NCBI GenBank assembly: GCA_029339195.1
Contig: JAPTJF010000166.1
Coordinates: forward strand, 1 to 64,000
From: Micractinium sp. NFX-FRZ
Taxonomy: Eukaryota > Chlorophyta > Trebouxiophyceae > Chlorellales > Chlorellaceae
DNA length: 64,000 bases
Direction: 5' to 3'
A program made the translations under genes and the position numbers. Below the pieces are notes generated by a model. It was given only the letters and a program-made list of their open reading frames with translations. It was not told the DNA's origin and did no database searches. Position 1 is the first letter of the stretch; every line of letters starts with the position of its first letter. Positions 36,051 through 47,632 of this stretch are shown piece after piece.

Positions 36051-39000
36051 CTAGTACTCCAGCATCAGATGCGGCTGCACATACTGCTGCACCCTTGCTA
36101 CCAGCAGCTCCTGCAGCGCAGCGTACTCTGCATCCGGGTCATCTGGGAACGCCATGCTGGCGCTGCAGCAGCTCATCACATCGGCCAGCGCCGACGTGGG
36201 CTGGCTGTCTGTGCTGCTTGACTCGGCCAGCCAGACCGCCACCACGGCGTCTTGTAGCGTGACCTTCAGAAGAAGATCGAGGGTGAAGGCAGCGGGAGGG
36301 GCGTAGGGCAGCAGCGTGGGCGGCATGGGTGGGCTTGGCTATCCTTGCCGGGCCTAAACCAGGTGCAACCCTTGCCTTCCACCCCCTGGCCCCTTCCCAG
36401 CTGTAACCATGCGGCGCGCTTCTGCTTGCTGGTCTCATGCGCTTGCAGCATTGCTTTTGTTGAAAAGAAAAAAGCGTCCTACACTTACTGCCCAACAGCT
36501 CCAATCCTCCGCCCACCCGTGAACCCACCTCTCGTCGCGCCACGAGGCGCGCGTGGGCTTGTGCCACGCGCACCAGGCTCTCCAGCATGCGCACGGTAGT
36601 GCGGCTGCCCTGCACGGCCAAAAGTTACGACTTGTGTAAAGAACATTGACACTGATGGTATGTTGTCACAGCAAGGGCTTCTAGAAGGCGACGTAGACCA
36701 GCAAAGGTTCCTGAATGCTCTCACCTGCCGCGCCTCGTGCTGCCGCCGCAGCTGGTAGTACCCCGACAAGAGCTCCTGGGCGTCCTCCGACAGTGTGGGG
36801 TGGAAGCTGGTCTTGGCCCACTGCATGTACTGCCTCAGGGAGGCCAGTGGCCACCCCTGCAGGCAGCAGGATGCGGCACAGCTTGTCGTAAATGTGCACA
36901 AAGAAGAAGACACAAGCAAGAACCCCACTGTGAGAGGGGGGGGCGGCGGGGGGAGGAGACATATGTTTTGCTCCGTACCTCTGCCGCATCTGCTGCCGCT
37001 TGCTGCTTGCCGCCCCGCCGGTGGTGCGTGTCCAGAATGTGAGTTGCCACCACGGCATCCCACTCTGGGCTCATCTGATCCAGCAGAATGATGATGATGT
37101 CAAAGCGAGAAAGCAGCGGGCCTGATATGTTGAGCTGCGCTGAAAGAGGTACTCGCTGGTTGTACCTGCAACGGGTGGACACAATGGGGGAGGCAGGTGC
37201 AAAGAGCTTGATTTGAGCAGCAGGACGGTCATGCTCATGCACTTGTGCATAAACTAGACGCACAAGTTGCACCTGCAGAAGGAACAACATGTGAAGCTCA
37301 AGCAAGGTGTTGAGCCTGTCAGCGCGATGATAGCCTCGAAGTGGGGAAACAGCGGGCCTCGTATGATGAATGTTGGGGTGCAACAAAAGAGGCACTTGCA
37401 AGTTGCACCTGCAGCGAGGGATTTAACAGAGCCAAACGCTAAAAGCAGCAGTGAGGCTTGTCGAAAGCAGCTGACGACAATCCACCTGCGCACAACCAAG
37501 ACTGGCAGCAACAGCTCATCCCCGGAGACCTGATGAACGGCAGGGTGTGGCTCGAGTGCTTGCAGCCATGCAGCTCACCGCTGGTTCCTGCCGGGGTTGC
37601 ACGTTGCAAACACAGCCGCCCGCGTGTGCAGCGACCTGCAGATGAATGGACAAATTGGCTACGTGAAGATCCCCCAAGCTTCGTGGGCACCCAGGAGGTC
37701 TGTTGCTGTTCTTCTCGTGTTACCAGCTGCAACAACCTCTATGGCACTCACACCATCAGTCCAGCCTTGGCTACTGATGTTGTCTGCTGCTCCATTGCCT
37801 CATGGATGCTTGCCCTGCAGGAGATGAAGGGGGGGCGGGGTGGTTGGGGTGGGTGATGAATATCATACTACAGACTGAGAAGGGTTGGCCCGGGAAGGCA
37901 CGCAGGGCAGCAGGCTGCTGGCAGGCAGGCAGGCAGAAGAGAAGCAAGAAGGCAGGGGCGCCGCATACTGCTCTGCAGAGACAACACCCGGCGCAACCAT
38001 GATAAGGACACAGTTGCTTCTCCATGCCCACCTGTCCTTCTCGGGAATGCCGTCAAACTCGTCAATCAGGCACACCCCGCCGTCTGCCAGCACAAGAGCA
38101 CCCGCCTCGAGTGTCCACCCGCCCGTGTCTTGCACCGCAGCTGCCGTGAGGCCCGCAGACGAAGAGGCGCGCCCGTTTGTGACGACCGCTCGTGATGCCA
38201 GCTTGGACACATACTTTTGGAACTGGCTCTTGCCCGTCCCGGGGTCCCCCACTAGCAGCATGTGGACTTCCCCGCGAATGTGGGTGCCACTGGCGTCCTG
38301 CCGTGCCACGCCGCCAATCAGCATCAGAAGAGTGGCCAGCTTGACGCTGAATAGGCCGTGCAGCTCGGGGCAGATGGAGGCCACAATCTAAAGGGTGTAG
38401 GCATACAGGGGGAAGACAGGGGTGGAAATTGGGGCAAGGCAGGGGCGGAGAGGGGAGCAGGGCAGGCGACCATCAAACCAGCCAGGCGGCATTTCAGGCG
38501 CGAAGAAGCAGAGGCAAGCTCACTACAACAACCTGCACGGCGGCATGTGCACGTGCCGGTGAAACATCTGCAAACTCAGGGCCAATGCAGCGCCCCTCCC
38601 GCCCACCTTGTTCCTGCCCAGCAGCGGGCTCGCCGAGTGCGCCTGCCAGAATTGGCTGAACATCTGGGCCGCCTCTGGAGTCACCTCCACATCTGCCTTT
38701 CGCTCGTTGGCAATCGCCAGGTCAGAGGCCTGCAGCGCCAACCCCACCTGCAGGCACAGAGGGAGGTGCCAGTCGGCTGCGTGGCTTGTGGCAGCGATGC
38801 TGTGCCCCGCTGAGCACAAGCGTTGCCAGGGCAGCGAGCAGGCCAAGCTAGGAAAACTGTATACGTTTGCAGCAGAAAGCAGGCCATTAGCCGGGCAAGC
38901 AGGCGGTCCACAAAAGGTCACAATGCACGAGCCGTCCAGCGCACCTGGCAGCGCATCCCGGGTATCATGGGACCAAACTGACGGATGACCACCCCTGTCA

Positions 39001-41284
39001 CCTCCACCTCATCTGCACGCATGTATACACGCACGCGTTTGGGTGGAGAAAGCACTAAGCAGACGGACAGACATGGAGCAGCTCAGCCGCAGGAAGGTGA
39101 GGCACAGGTGTCCCCCCCATCACGGCTGCTTACCAAGTCAGGTGCTTCAGGTGACTGACAGGGCAGATAGGATGCAGAATACAGGGCAGCCAGTCAAGTG
39201 CACTTGCATGCCCAGGTCTGCCAGGTCATCCAACAGCAACATGGTTTTAATTAACTAAGCAACTTAAAGTACAGCATGAAGAAAGAAGCAGAAGGCTTAC
39301 CGCCCACTTGCACCCCCAGGTCTGCCAGGTCGTCCAGCAGCAGCACGGTGAGCGCCTTTGGGGCGCCCGCCGCAGAAGACGCCTGCGACTGCTCCTGCAC
39401 GCGCACCTCCTGCCAGTTTGTAAAAATCGACATCCCCTCGCAGTGCCTGCACAGCAACAGGTAGGCCGAAACCGGCGGCAGTCCAGGGCAGACAAAACTG
39501 TGTGCACAGATTGCGGCGACTGTTTATGTCGCCTGCATCTGCCCCGGGCTGGCCAGCAGGTCGCAGCTGCTGCCGTAAGTGATGATGAACCGCCAGGCCT
39601 GCCTCCTGCAGCATGTCTGCCTGCGCACAGCCTGCAGGCACCCCACCTGAAGGCTGTGCTCTTGCAAGGCTTCTCTCGCTGCGACTGGCACACCGCAGGC
39701 AGCTGCATCTGTCCCCCCATCTCGATGTCGTCCTCTACCACAAAGCTGCAAGGGAATCAAGGTTGTGTGCACGAACAGCAGTCTGGGTGGCAGCAGGCAA
39801 GGAATTAAAGCTACAGGAGCAGCAGGCTGGGGCAGGCTACGAAGGCTGGCTGCTGCAGCTTCTGGCTTGAAGCGTACGTGCGGCACCAACGCATTGCGCC
39901 AGCTAAGCGGCACACACACCACACCGCATGAGGGCCTTGCTTGCATGGGACACGCTGTGGGCAGGCAAAAGGGCAGCACCGACCTTCCCTCTACCCCACG
40001 CGCCTGTGCTTGCAGCTGTTGCACTCGTACAGCCTGCGCGCCTCCAGCGCCTTGATCGGGCCCGTCTTGGTCACGGTCCCTGCAAGCAGCAGGTGCGTGG
40101 GGACATAGCATAAGTTGCAAGCTGTTGCTTCTGTACGTCCTTGGGGCGCCCCAGCGCCTGGATGGGCCCCATCCTGGCCGCCATCCTCTACAGAGGTGGG
40201 CGCGCTTCACGTGCTCTGTGCGTGCCGAGCAGCAGCCAGCTGGCAACAGAGCCGCAGCAGACACGCGGCAGTCAACATGTGCATGATAAGTAATCAGCTG
40301 CAGAAACGGGGGCATTACGGCGGGCGCCCTCCCATAAACCTGCCACAGTGAGCAGGCGGCCTGCATGGGCAGCAGCCACATCGCCAGCGGCAGGGCAGGC
40401 CTCGCGTGCTAGGCCGTCTCGGTGTATCGCCAGCCCCGCTAGGCGCGCGTGCACCAGGTTCTTCACAGACAGAATGTGCTTGTCTGGCTGCTCTTCAAGC
40501 AGCACCTCTTGCGCCTGTGCTAGTGCCACATCAAGCAGCGGCAGCACCTGGGGGGCGGCAGCAAGAGGGGGCGGCAGCAAGGGGACAGCAGCATGGGCGA
40601 CGAGTGCCCATGTCAGAACGTGGGTGCTGGCCACAGGAGGGCCACGCCATTGATCAAGCAAAACAACTTTGTTTTCAGCTGGGCTCTGTCGCACTATCCA
40701 GTGCAGGGCGGGCGGCTGCCGCCACCCGCCGCACCTGGCGGGGCGCCCGCAGCACCATTTCTGCGGCGCCATGGTTGAAGGCTGCCAGATCCGTCAGGCT
40801 GATCCGCACGCCGTAATGAGCCGCGATGTCGGGTGCGCGCAGGACAGAGAGCAGCTCCTGCAAAAAAAAAAGCCACTGTCGAAAGCTGCCGCCAGCAGGG
40901 GCGCAGAAGAGGCAATGGCAGCGCTGCATCAAGCCCTGCCTGATGGTGCGCAGCCCTGAGGTACGGAATGAACAGGGCTGGGGTGGCTGCCGCTGCCGCC
41001 GCCGCCGGCGGCATGGCCACGGCTTGCTCTTTCTGTCACACTGTATATGCAGGGATGTTCCTGTGTGTGTGATAGTATCAGGATGCGGGCGTGGAAGCGC
41101 AGGCAAGATCAGGAGGAACGGCAAGAAACAGTGCAGGGTCATCCACCCCAGCGCGCATAGCATACAGCAGTACTGCACTAGTGGCGGCCACTGTAGCCAT
41201 GGTTAATTTATTTCCAATCCCCTGCTGCCCCTAGGCTCACCTTGCCTTGAAAATCCTGGTACCGGCCAGCCACATGGTAATCAG
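36051..41284 (-). CDS. MCM9: MCM9-type DNA helicase, 5' end unresolved
   Basis: AAA+ helicase that works with MCM8 in homologous recombination. Exons, 5' to 3': 41284-41241, 40857-40735, 40547-40340, 40079-40004, 39745-39647, 39446-39301, 39012-38945, 38747-38607, 38387-38032, 37814-37752, 37635-37579, 37165-36979, 36856-36725, 36609-36529, 36263-36051, about 664 residues. Seen: zinc-binding [10 protein letters not shown] and related Cys pairs, Walker [11 protein letters not shown], Walker [34 protein letters not shown] and the arginine-finger stretch [27 protein letters not shown] and FPDDPDAEY are typical of MCM9 rather than MCM8 or MCM2-7. The protein lacks the long C-terminal tail of animal MCM9. 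The first exon with an ATG was not found. The intron 40003-39746 needs a GC donor. Confidence 0.9.
37285..37425 (-). pseudogene. Ghost exon: decayed copy of MCM9 exon 37165-36979 start
   Basis: Read on the minus strand it follows the real exon over about 100 bp: AAGTGCCTCTTTTGTTGCA against GAGTACCTCTTTCAGCGCA, then GGCCCGCTG-TTTC-C-CTT. The frame is broken. It lies in the intron upstream of the real exon. Confidence 0.8.
39188..39248 (-). pseudogene. Ghost exon: copy of the end of MCM9 exon 39446-39301
   Basis: CCAGGTCTGCCAGGTCATCC then AACAGCAACATGGT (39212-39245) matches CCAGGTCTGCCAGGTCGTCC then AGCAGCAGCACGGT in the real exon (39316-39349). The left part (CACTTGCA-GCCC) also matches. It lies in the intron that follows. 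Confidence 0.88.
40130..40200 (-). pseudogene. Ghost exon: copy of MCM9 exon 40079-40004
   Basis: GCGCC-CAGCGCCTGGATGGGCCC at 40145-40170 resembles GCGCCTCCAGCGCCTTGATC then GGGCCC at 40039-40062, with further similarity on both sides. It lies in the intron upstream of the real exon. Confidence 0.7.
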
Positions 41285-41409
41285 CTGCAGGGGCAGTGTG
41301 CAGTGTGCATGTCGACAGTCTGATTCCTCCTAGATTCAATATTCTAAGCCGTAATGGAGACAAAGATGTTTGATATTCAGTGAGCCTGTGCACCACCGTT
41401 AAGTGTCAC

Positions 41410-41740
41410 GCGCATCAGTGGTCTGCTCATTTCCACACGACTAACGGCTCTCCACGATTCGCTTGTTTGGCCGCAGGTGCATTTACTAGCTAGCTGGTGC
41501 CATAGCACCGACATGAGGAACCCGCGGAAGTGACGACGGCATGCAGCAGCAGTGCTTGTGGTTGTAAGAGAAGAGGGAACTACGGGCATACTTACAAATG
41601 ACATTGGTAAGCTACCAAGTGCGCACCCAACTGAGGAGGGAAGCGGCAAGGAGAGGGTGCGGATACCGAAGCACAAGTGAAAGTGCGCAGCGTGCAGCTC
41701 GCTTCATGCTAGGACACTGCCATGTCAGCTCCAGGAAGAT
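41410..41740 (+). repeat. Direct repeat R1, left copy (about 330 bp)
   Basis: It is about 80% identical to 47306-47632 in the same orientation. Shared marks: TTCGCTTGTTTGGCCGCAGG, GGAAGTGACG-CGGCATGCAG and GTGCGCACCCAACTGAGGAG. It holds no long open frame. The origin is unknown. Confidence 0.92.
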
Positions 41741-42321
41741 ATGTGTTCAGCTGCAGGCCTGCCATTTCACCGAAAACAGTATCGACTGAGCAAAGATTGC
41801 CCAGAAGTGATGCCTATACGTAAGCAAATGAAAAAAGGGCCCAGAAAGGCGACATTTCTGGCCTCCGCCGCCGCTGCCGCCGCCCGCCGCCGCGCGTTAG
41901 AAGGAAAAGGGCGCAGCCAATCTGGTTGCACCCATTAGTTGCTGCAATTCATACGCATGCGTGATTAGGCCTAGAATGGGGCATAGCACGGCAATTGTGC
42001 ACCCAAAGTAGGCCTACTTTTGATTTTGAATGGGGTGCAGGCCCTCACAGAACAGTCACTTTTAACTACAGTTGAACGTCACCTTGCAGGTGTTCCAGCA
42101 CAGGGCCCTGGCAGCCTGACTCAGTTTCTTGTGAGGAACCATAATATGTAACTGGCTTGCTGGAACACCCGCCAGAGATGGGTTGAATAGCATCACTTGT
42201 GGGTGCTGCAGAATGAAAAATGACCCCCTCGATTGGCCCCTGTGGCATGCCCTGGCACTGCACAGGCGCTGGTGGTGCCCTGGGCACTAGTGTTGTTGCC
42301 CGGCGGACCGCTCAGAGCACT
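41741..42321. other. Non-coding stretch left of duplicated unit B
   Basis: A GCC-rich simple repeat lies at about 41864-41896. The rest is AT-richer than the genes, with no recognisable gene. It would have to supply the promoter of copy B. Confidence 0.4.
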
Positions 42322-43542
42322 CAACCTGCCAAGATGCTCTGCGCCAGCACCCTCTCGTGCACGCGCCAGGTGCAGGCAACCACCCGCGCCGGGCCCCTCA
42401 GCCTGGCGGCCCGCTCTCACCGCGCCACCGCTCTCAAGACCGTGTTCCTTGGTAGGACGCCTGGGTGTGGAACTCCTGCCCGTGCGGGAGCAGACTGTGG
42501 GGCAGCGCACTTCGTTGGGCGGCAGTAGCTGCCCCGCCGTGCCGGCCGTCAGCCTGCAATCCGCTCGTGCACTGCCTGGGCGTCTTCCCAGCCCAGCCCA
42601 ACCTTCCCAGCCCAGCCCCTGGCTCTGGCAGAAGCACTGAGACGCCAGGTTGCCCTTGCCTGCCCCCCGATCGCAGGCCATGCCAAGCCTGGCGCCGGCA
42701 TGCTTGGCGGCAAAGGTACGAGGGCGCTGCCTGCACGCTGAAGTGGCGGCGCCCCTGCGGCGCTCCCATCCATAGGGCACCCCGTCCGTAGCGAGACTGG
42801 TGCCCTTATGCCGCCTCAAGTCGCCCTTGCCGACAGCATGGACGCCTCTTGCCTGCAGGCGCCCTGGCGACAGGCGGGCACCACAGCACGCTGCTGGCGC
42901 CCGTCAGTGCGGCACCGGCGGGCGGCAAGCGCCGAGGCGTGGAGCCTGGGCCGGAAGTGGAGAAGATCGGGCCCATCTTCGAGGTGTGGACCATGGAGCT
43001 CTTCAAGACCGCGGCGTGGTATGCGCTGGCGGGGGCGTGGCTCATTCTGGGCAAGTTCTACATTATCGCCGCCGCGTACTATTTTGCTGTGGTCATGACC
43101 GTGCTTCTGCTCCCCTGGTGTTATGACGAGTGAGGCTGCATGCACAGTGGCCATCATGTTCCGCCTGCCCCTATGTGCCTCTCCCGACTGTAGCATAATG
43201 CGCGCTGTGTTCCCGCACAGCAGTGCTCACAGCTTGTTCCTTGACAGCCCACTCCTGTATGTTCACTCCCCGTTTTTCCTCACGCTTCATTACTCCCCTG
43301 CTCTCCCGCTTGGTCCAGGGATGTAGAACCCCGCCTTCCTCCTGTTGTGCCACCCTACCTTGCTAATCCCTCGCATATGTGACACCCAGCAGTACCTGCA
43401 GTGCTGCAGCCCTGAGGGTAGGCTGTCAGCACGTGCCAAGAGATGTCTGGTGCCCCACCCCATTTTGCTGCTCCGACACCAAAAATCTGGCCTGCTGCCA
43501 CCCTAGAACAACCACTCTGCTTCTCACAATGTTTGTGCCGCG
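42322..43542 (+). repeat. Duplicated unit, copy B (1.22 kb)
   Basis: This is the second copy of 34361-35592, with both introns kept, so it arose from DNA and not by retroposition. Its right end stops 7 bp before the first recognisable codon of a PP4R3-like gene. Confidence 0.92.
42334..43133 (+). CDS. Small organelle-type membrane protein, copy B
   Basis: Paralogue of the gene at 34373-35166. Exons: 42334-42451, 42677-42715, 42859-43133, giving 143 residues. The presequence-like N-terminus is nearly identical to copy A (one change at its end, VFL for VIL). The middle has five extra residues (LAPVSAAPAGG) and the hydrophobic segments differ at about 12 positions, all conservative (WYALAGAWLILGKFYIIAAA, YYFAVVMTVLLLPW). 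The open frame and mostly conservative changes point to selection, so copy B is probably functional although its promoter must differ from that of copy A. Confidence 0.78.
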
Positions 43543-43548
43543 GGGTGC
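43134..43548. other. 3' flank of copy B, ending at the duplication edge
   Basis: The stretch is copied along with unit B up to 43542. It holds the 3' UTR of copy B and nothing else that I can see. Confidence 0.5.
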
Positions 43549-46348
43549 GTGAAGTTCTACCGGCTCAATGAGGAGGGGTTAAGGGACGACAAGCGCGCGG
43601 GGCACGTCTTGGTAGAGGTCATGGAGGTGATGAGGAGCTGCCAAGGCGCCCAGGGAGCGCCAGGCCTGCGTGCATCTGCCACTCGCCTATGGCGGCGGCG
43701 GTTGTGCCGCCAGTGTCCCTGGCTGCGCAGCTGCTGATCGCTGGCCGTGCTGCATTATGTGCTGGTGCGTCACCAACTGCAAGGCGATGCAGCAGTGGTT
43801 CGTGTCAGAATTGCTGGCCGACAAAAGCAATGGCGGGTGCGGGAGAGCCGGTGGTGCAGGGCATATGCCACGTGCAGTTGGCAGCCGCAGCACCTTCCAA
43901 TGCTGACATGAGGTCACAACGGCGGCCTGCTGGCAGAAAATAAGCACAGCCCTGCTTTCGGTGCTGCCGGCGCTGCCCGCCTGTGATGCCCGCCGCTGCC
44001 TGCCCTCCTGTCCGCCCCGCCCCGTTGCGCCCCGCCGCAGGCCGCCGATGCTCCCAACGTAAGCCGCCAGGTGGCGTGCCGCACCTGTGCTGGTGCAACA
44101 GCAGCACAACTGAACTGCTGTTGCCCGTGCACCGCAGATGACACGATCATCACATGGACGGACTTTGAGATTGGAACAGACATTGCGCCCTCCTTCCAGG
44201 CGCTTGCAGGCAGGGGCAGGCCTGGCAACAGCCCTTTGCGTCACTGGGAGGGGTGGACCTGCCTGCAGTAGCCCTTGTGTCCACACGGAGCCTAGCTGCT
44301 GTGCGGCAGCAGAAGCTCGACAGCTTTTCAGTGTGCCTGCCTGCTCGACACAGCTGGTGGCATGCGGCATGCTGGCTTGCCAGTGCGTGTTGGGTCAGAG
44401 GCGCCGGCGCTGTTGGATGCAGCTGGGCTGCAGCCGACCAAAGGCGGGCCCGCGGCCATCCCGTGGCAGCACTGCTGCAGCGGGAGCACCTGGCCTCTCT
44501 GTGCTCACCCGCGGCCAAGGGGGGGCGCAGCTGCCTCACCGTTTCATGTGCCATTGTGCTAGCGTTTGCACATGTCTCAATGATGGGTGCCATGACAGGA
44601 TGAGATGACTGGTGTCCCTGCACCCGTCTGCTTGCAGGTGGCGCAATTGCATCTGGGAGCAGGTGCTGCACGTGCAGGAGAGCAGCAGCCCGTGGGCTGC
44701 AGGCAACTGGACCACCCAGGTGTGCAGGCGTGGCGCTGGGCGGTGCAGCGCAGGAGCGGCGCACCCGCACAACATGGGGCCAGCGCTGCAGCGTGAGGAC
44801 AGTGGGTCTAAATTGTTGCAGCCCGCGGGGCAGAAAAAGCAGCACAGGACAGCAGCAGCGCAGGAGCAGGGAGACGCGCAGGGCGTGGCATAGGCAGCAC
44901 AGGCCAGGGGCAGCTACGCAGCCAGGGCAGGCGCAGTGCAGGCCATGAGGTGCACGAGGGCGCCGGCACTGCCACGCAGTAACTGGAGTGCCGCTGGATG
45001 GGCGGTGGGCAGGGCACATTACTGGCCGGCGCCGCCCAGGCAAGGTGCTGCGTGGCGCTGGCATCGGCCCGTGCACCCATCGCCTGCATGCATCCGCCCC
45101 CTACTGCAATTGCGCCCTATGGCCCGCGGCGGCCCGTGGGGGGGGCTCATCTGATGGCTTTGACGCTGTGGGGCCTGGGGGGCGCTTCGACGGTGCGCTG
45201 GCGCCAGCCGCCGCCCACGTTGCCGGCCTGCCTGACTGCAGCGTGGTGCTGCTGCTGCCATGCTGCGGGACCTGCTGTGCATGCCTGGCCTACGGGTGTC
45301 GGAACAAGCACATAACGGCGAGGCCACAACAGGGCAGCGCGCTGCCTGTGCTGTCTATGTGCCTGTGCATGCCGCTACCATTTGATGGGTGCCCCGCTGG
45401 CGCGCTGATCGCGTCGCTTGGCCCCTCCGCCTCCCACATACCCGCCGTGCCCTGCCCCGCCCTCCCCCCGCCATACCCCACCAGACCTGGGAGCGCCGGG
45501 TCCCGACTCCGGCAGCAGTGGCGCCGTGGACCTGCCCGACCCAGAGCCGTCAAATTTGAAGGACATTGCACGCGTGGGCGGGCAGCTGGGTGGGATGGTG
45601 GGATCTGCTGCCTCCGCTGCCTGCTAGCCCTGCGCTGGGCTGCGCTGCGCTGCACTGGGCTGCGCTGCGCTGCTGCGCTGCGCTGTGTGCATTGTTGCAC
45701 AGCAATGCTCCCTACTGCCCCCAGCGCACGGGTTCTGGCCAGAACTGCTGCAGCTATCCCCACAAACCGACGACCGCATGCCGAAGTTTCTCGGCTCCAG
45801 CGGGGCCCACTACGCGTGTGCCCGTTGTACACTTGCATCACACCTGCTTGCTATTTCAACTCAACCGTGCCCCGCAGGCACTGACGGAGGTGTCTCTGTT
45901 CCGTCGGGACCGCGTCGCACAGCAGGTGGCAACACGGCAGGGGTACCTGGGGAAGCTGCTGGAGCTGTTCAGGGTGAGGGTGGCCGGGGTGTGCGGCTTG
46001 CAGGGCGCCACGCGTGTGTGTATATGCGATGCTGGGCACGGTGGGTGGGTGGCAGGGTGGCATGCATGTCCTGGCTGGCTGGGCGGCAGGGTGGGGTGAA
46101 GAAGCAGGAAGCAGTGGATTGGTGGTTGCTGCACCTGTTGCTGCTGCCTGCATGCCTGCGTGAGACAACACTGGCAGCCATGCACTGGCAGCCAGCCTCC
46201 CCCCGCGCTCCGCCTTGCTTCGCCACCCTCACACTTCGCCGCTCCATCCTTCTGGCGCTGCTCCCCCTCCCCGCTCCTGCTCCTCAGATGTGCGAAGACC
46301 TGGAAGCCGAGAAGTCACTCATATCGCTTTCAAACATCTTCAAGCAAA
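43549..46348 (+). pseudogene. PP4R3/SMEK-like gene, truncated and probably broken
   Basis: The intact family member is a regulatory subunit of protein phosphatase 4. Recognisable pieces in order: VKFYRLNEEGLRDDKRAGHV (43549-43608), the start of the N-terminal EVH1-like domain; DDTIITWTDFEIGTDIAPSFQ (44138-44200); CIWEQVLHVQESSS (in 44638-44719); VDLPDPEPSNLKDIAR (45485-45573); ALTEVSLFRRDRVAQQ and YLGKLLELF (45878-45973); and MCEDLEAEKSLISLSNIFK (46288-46348). The last three join in frame. There is no ATG before the first piece, the piece at 44200 ends without a GT donor in the needed phase, and the large armadillo-repeat region that should follow 46348 is missing. A frame runs on to 46868 but resembles nothing I know. 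Confidence 0.7.
45630..45685 (+). repeat. CTGCG-type simple repeat
   Basis: About 56 bp built from CTGCG and CTGGG units lie in an intron or spacer of the PP4R3-like fragment. Confidence 0.85.
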
Positions 46349-47305
46349 GTGAGTCGGGGGTAGAGCGTTCCCGTTGATGTGCAAGCCATGCAGCTGCAAC
46401 CTCGCGGGGTGCTTGAGGGGCAGCTGCATGCGTGATTGTGCATGCTTGGCAGTGTGGCTGGTATTGATGTGGTATTGATATTGCCGTCGTGTTGCAGGCA
46501 TACCCGGTGCACTCAGGTCCGGGAGTGGCTGGACCGGGGCCGCCTCTTTCCTACGCTGCCTGTCCGAGCGGGGCAGCCCAGGGGCCGGCAGCTGGCGCGC
46601 AGAGTGGATTTTGTGGACGCACGGTGAGCCTTCAAAAATTTGGCGTTCCAGTGTTTGGCTTGCGGAGTGTGGCAGATTTCCTGGCAGCGATGGTGTTCCT
46701 CGTGCCGCCGTGCGCAATCTTTGCTATCCTGGGGTGCTGGCTTTGTTGAGCTGGCTGAGCTGGGGGTCGGCTAGTGGTGCAGTACCGTCTTTACAGCGCC
46801 TTGCGGCAGAGTTGCGCCGTGAGCTGTGCTTCGGGGCCCCAGAGCCTCTGGTTGGAGCCATGCGTTAGTAGGCCGATTCAGCTAGGGCAGCGTCCAGGTG
46901 CAGCTGCTGGGTGCGTGCCTATGCTGTGTGTTGGGAATGCGCTGTGACGGCATAGCTTGTATGTGCGGTCTTTCCAGCAATGTACTTGTGTCGTGCAGGG
47001 TTACGTTGGGAGTGGTGGCGTGCCCACTGCGCCGGTCGCAGGAGCTGGCAGGGCGTTCTGACCCCCGCAGGCTGTCTAGACGCCGGTGGAGGGTGGGTGC
47101 AACTGAGGGCTGTGCAATGTGCATTGCTGTGCGAACCAGAATTATAGGCAGTGTGGTGCATTCCCCATGAGCTTGACCTTGCCTTCCTGTGGTCTTGCAG
47201 GGTCACGCTGTGAGCTCTGCTTGGGGGACGCCGGTTGAGACTGGAACCGGCTTGACGCCGCCAGCTGCTCTGATCTTTGAACGCGGCTCTGGCAGCGCTG
47301 AGGTG
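46349..47305. other. Stretch after the PP4R3-like fragment
   Basis: A possible exon at 46521-46626 (VREWLDRGRLFPTLPVRAG) has an acceptor CACTCAG and a donor GTGAGC, but I cannot attach it to a gene. The rest shows no coding signal. Confidence 0.35.
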
Positions 47306-47632
47306 GGCATCAGTGATATGCTCCTTTCCACACGGCGGCTATCTGCGGTTCGCTTGTTTGGCCGCAGGTGCGTTTTGCTAGCTTGTGCCATAGCTCCGGC
47401 ATGAGGAACCCCCGGAAGTGACGGCGGCATGCAGCAGCAGTGCTTTTGGTTGTAAGGCAGGAGGCACTCATAGGCATCCTTAGGAAGGGTAGTGGTAAGT
47501 GCTACCAAGTGCGCACCCAACTGAGGAGGGAAGCGGCGCCGGAGAGGGTGCGGATACTGAAGCACAAGTGAAAGTACACAGCGTGCAGCTCGCTTACGCT
47601 TAGGGACACTGCCACTTCACCTGCAGAAAGAC
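47306..47632 (+). repeat. Direct repeat R1, right copy (about 330 bp)
   Basis: Partner of 41410-41740 in the same orientation, 5.9 kb away. The pair encloses copy B and the PP4R3-like fragment. Confidence 0.92.

Noticed and set aside
44150..45076. Minus-strand open frame of 308 codons
   Set aside because: It is rich in Cys, Arg, Pro and His as expected for random GC-rich sequence, and PP4R3 pieces lie on the other strand.
41410..47632. Transposon coding for a transposase or reverse transcriptase between the R1 repeats
   Set aside because: No frame between the repeats resembles such an enzyme, and no terminal inverted repeats or target-site duplications could be seen.
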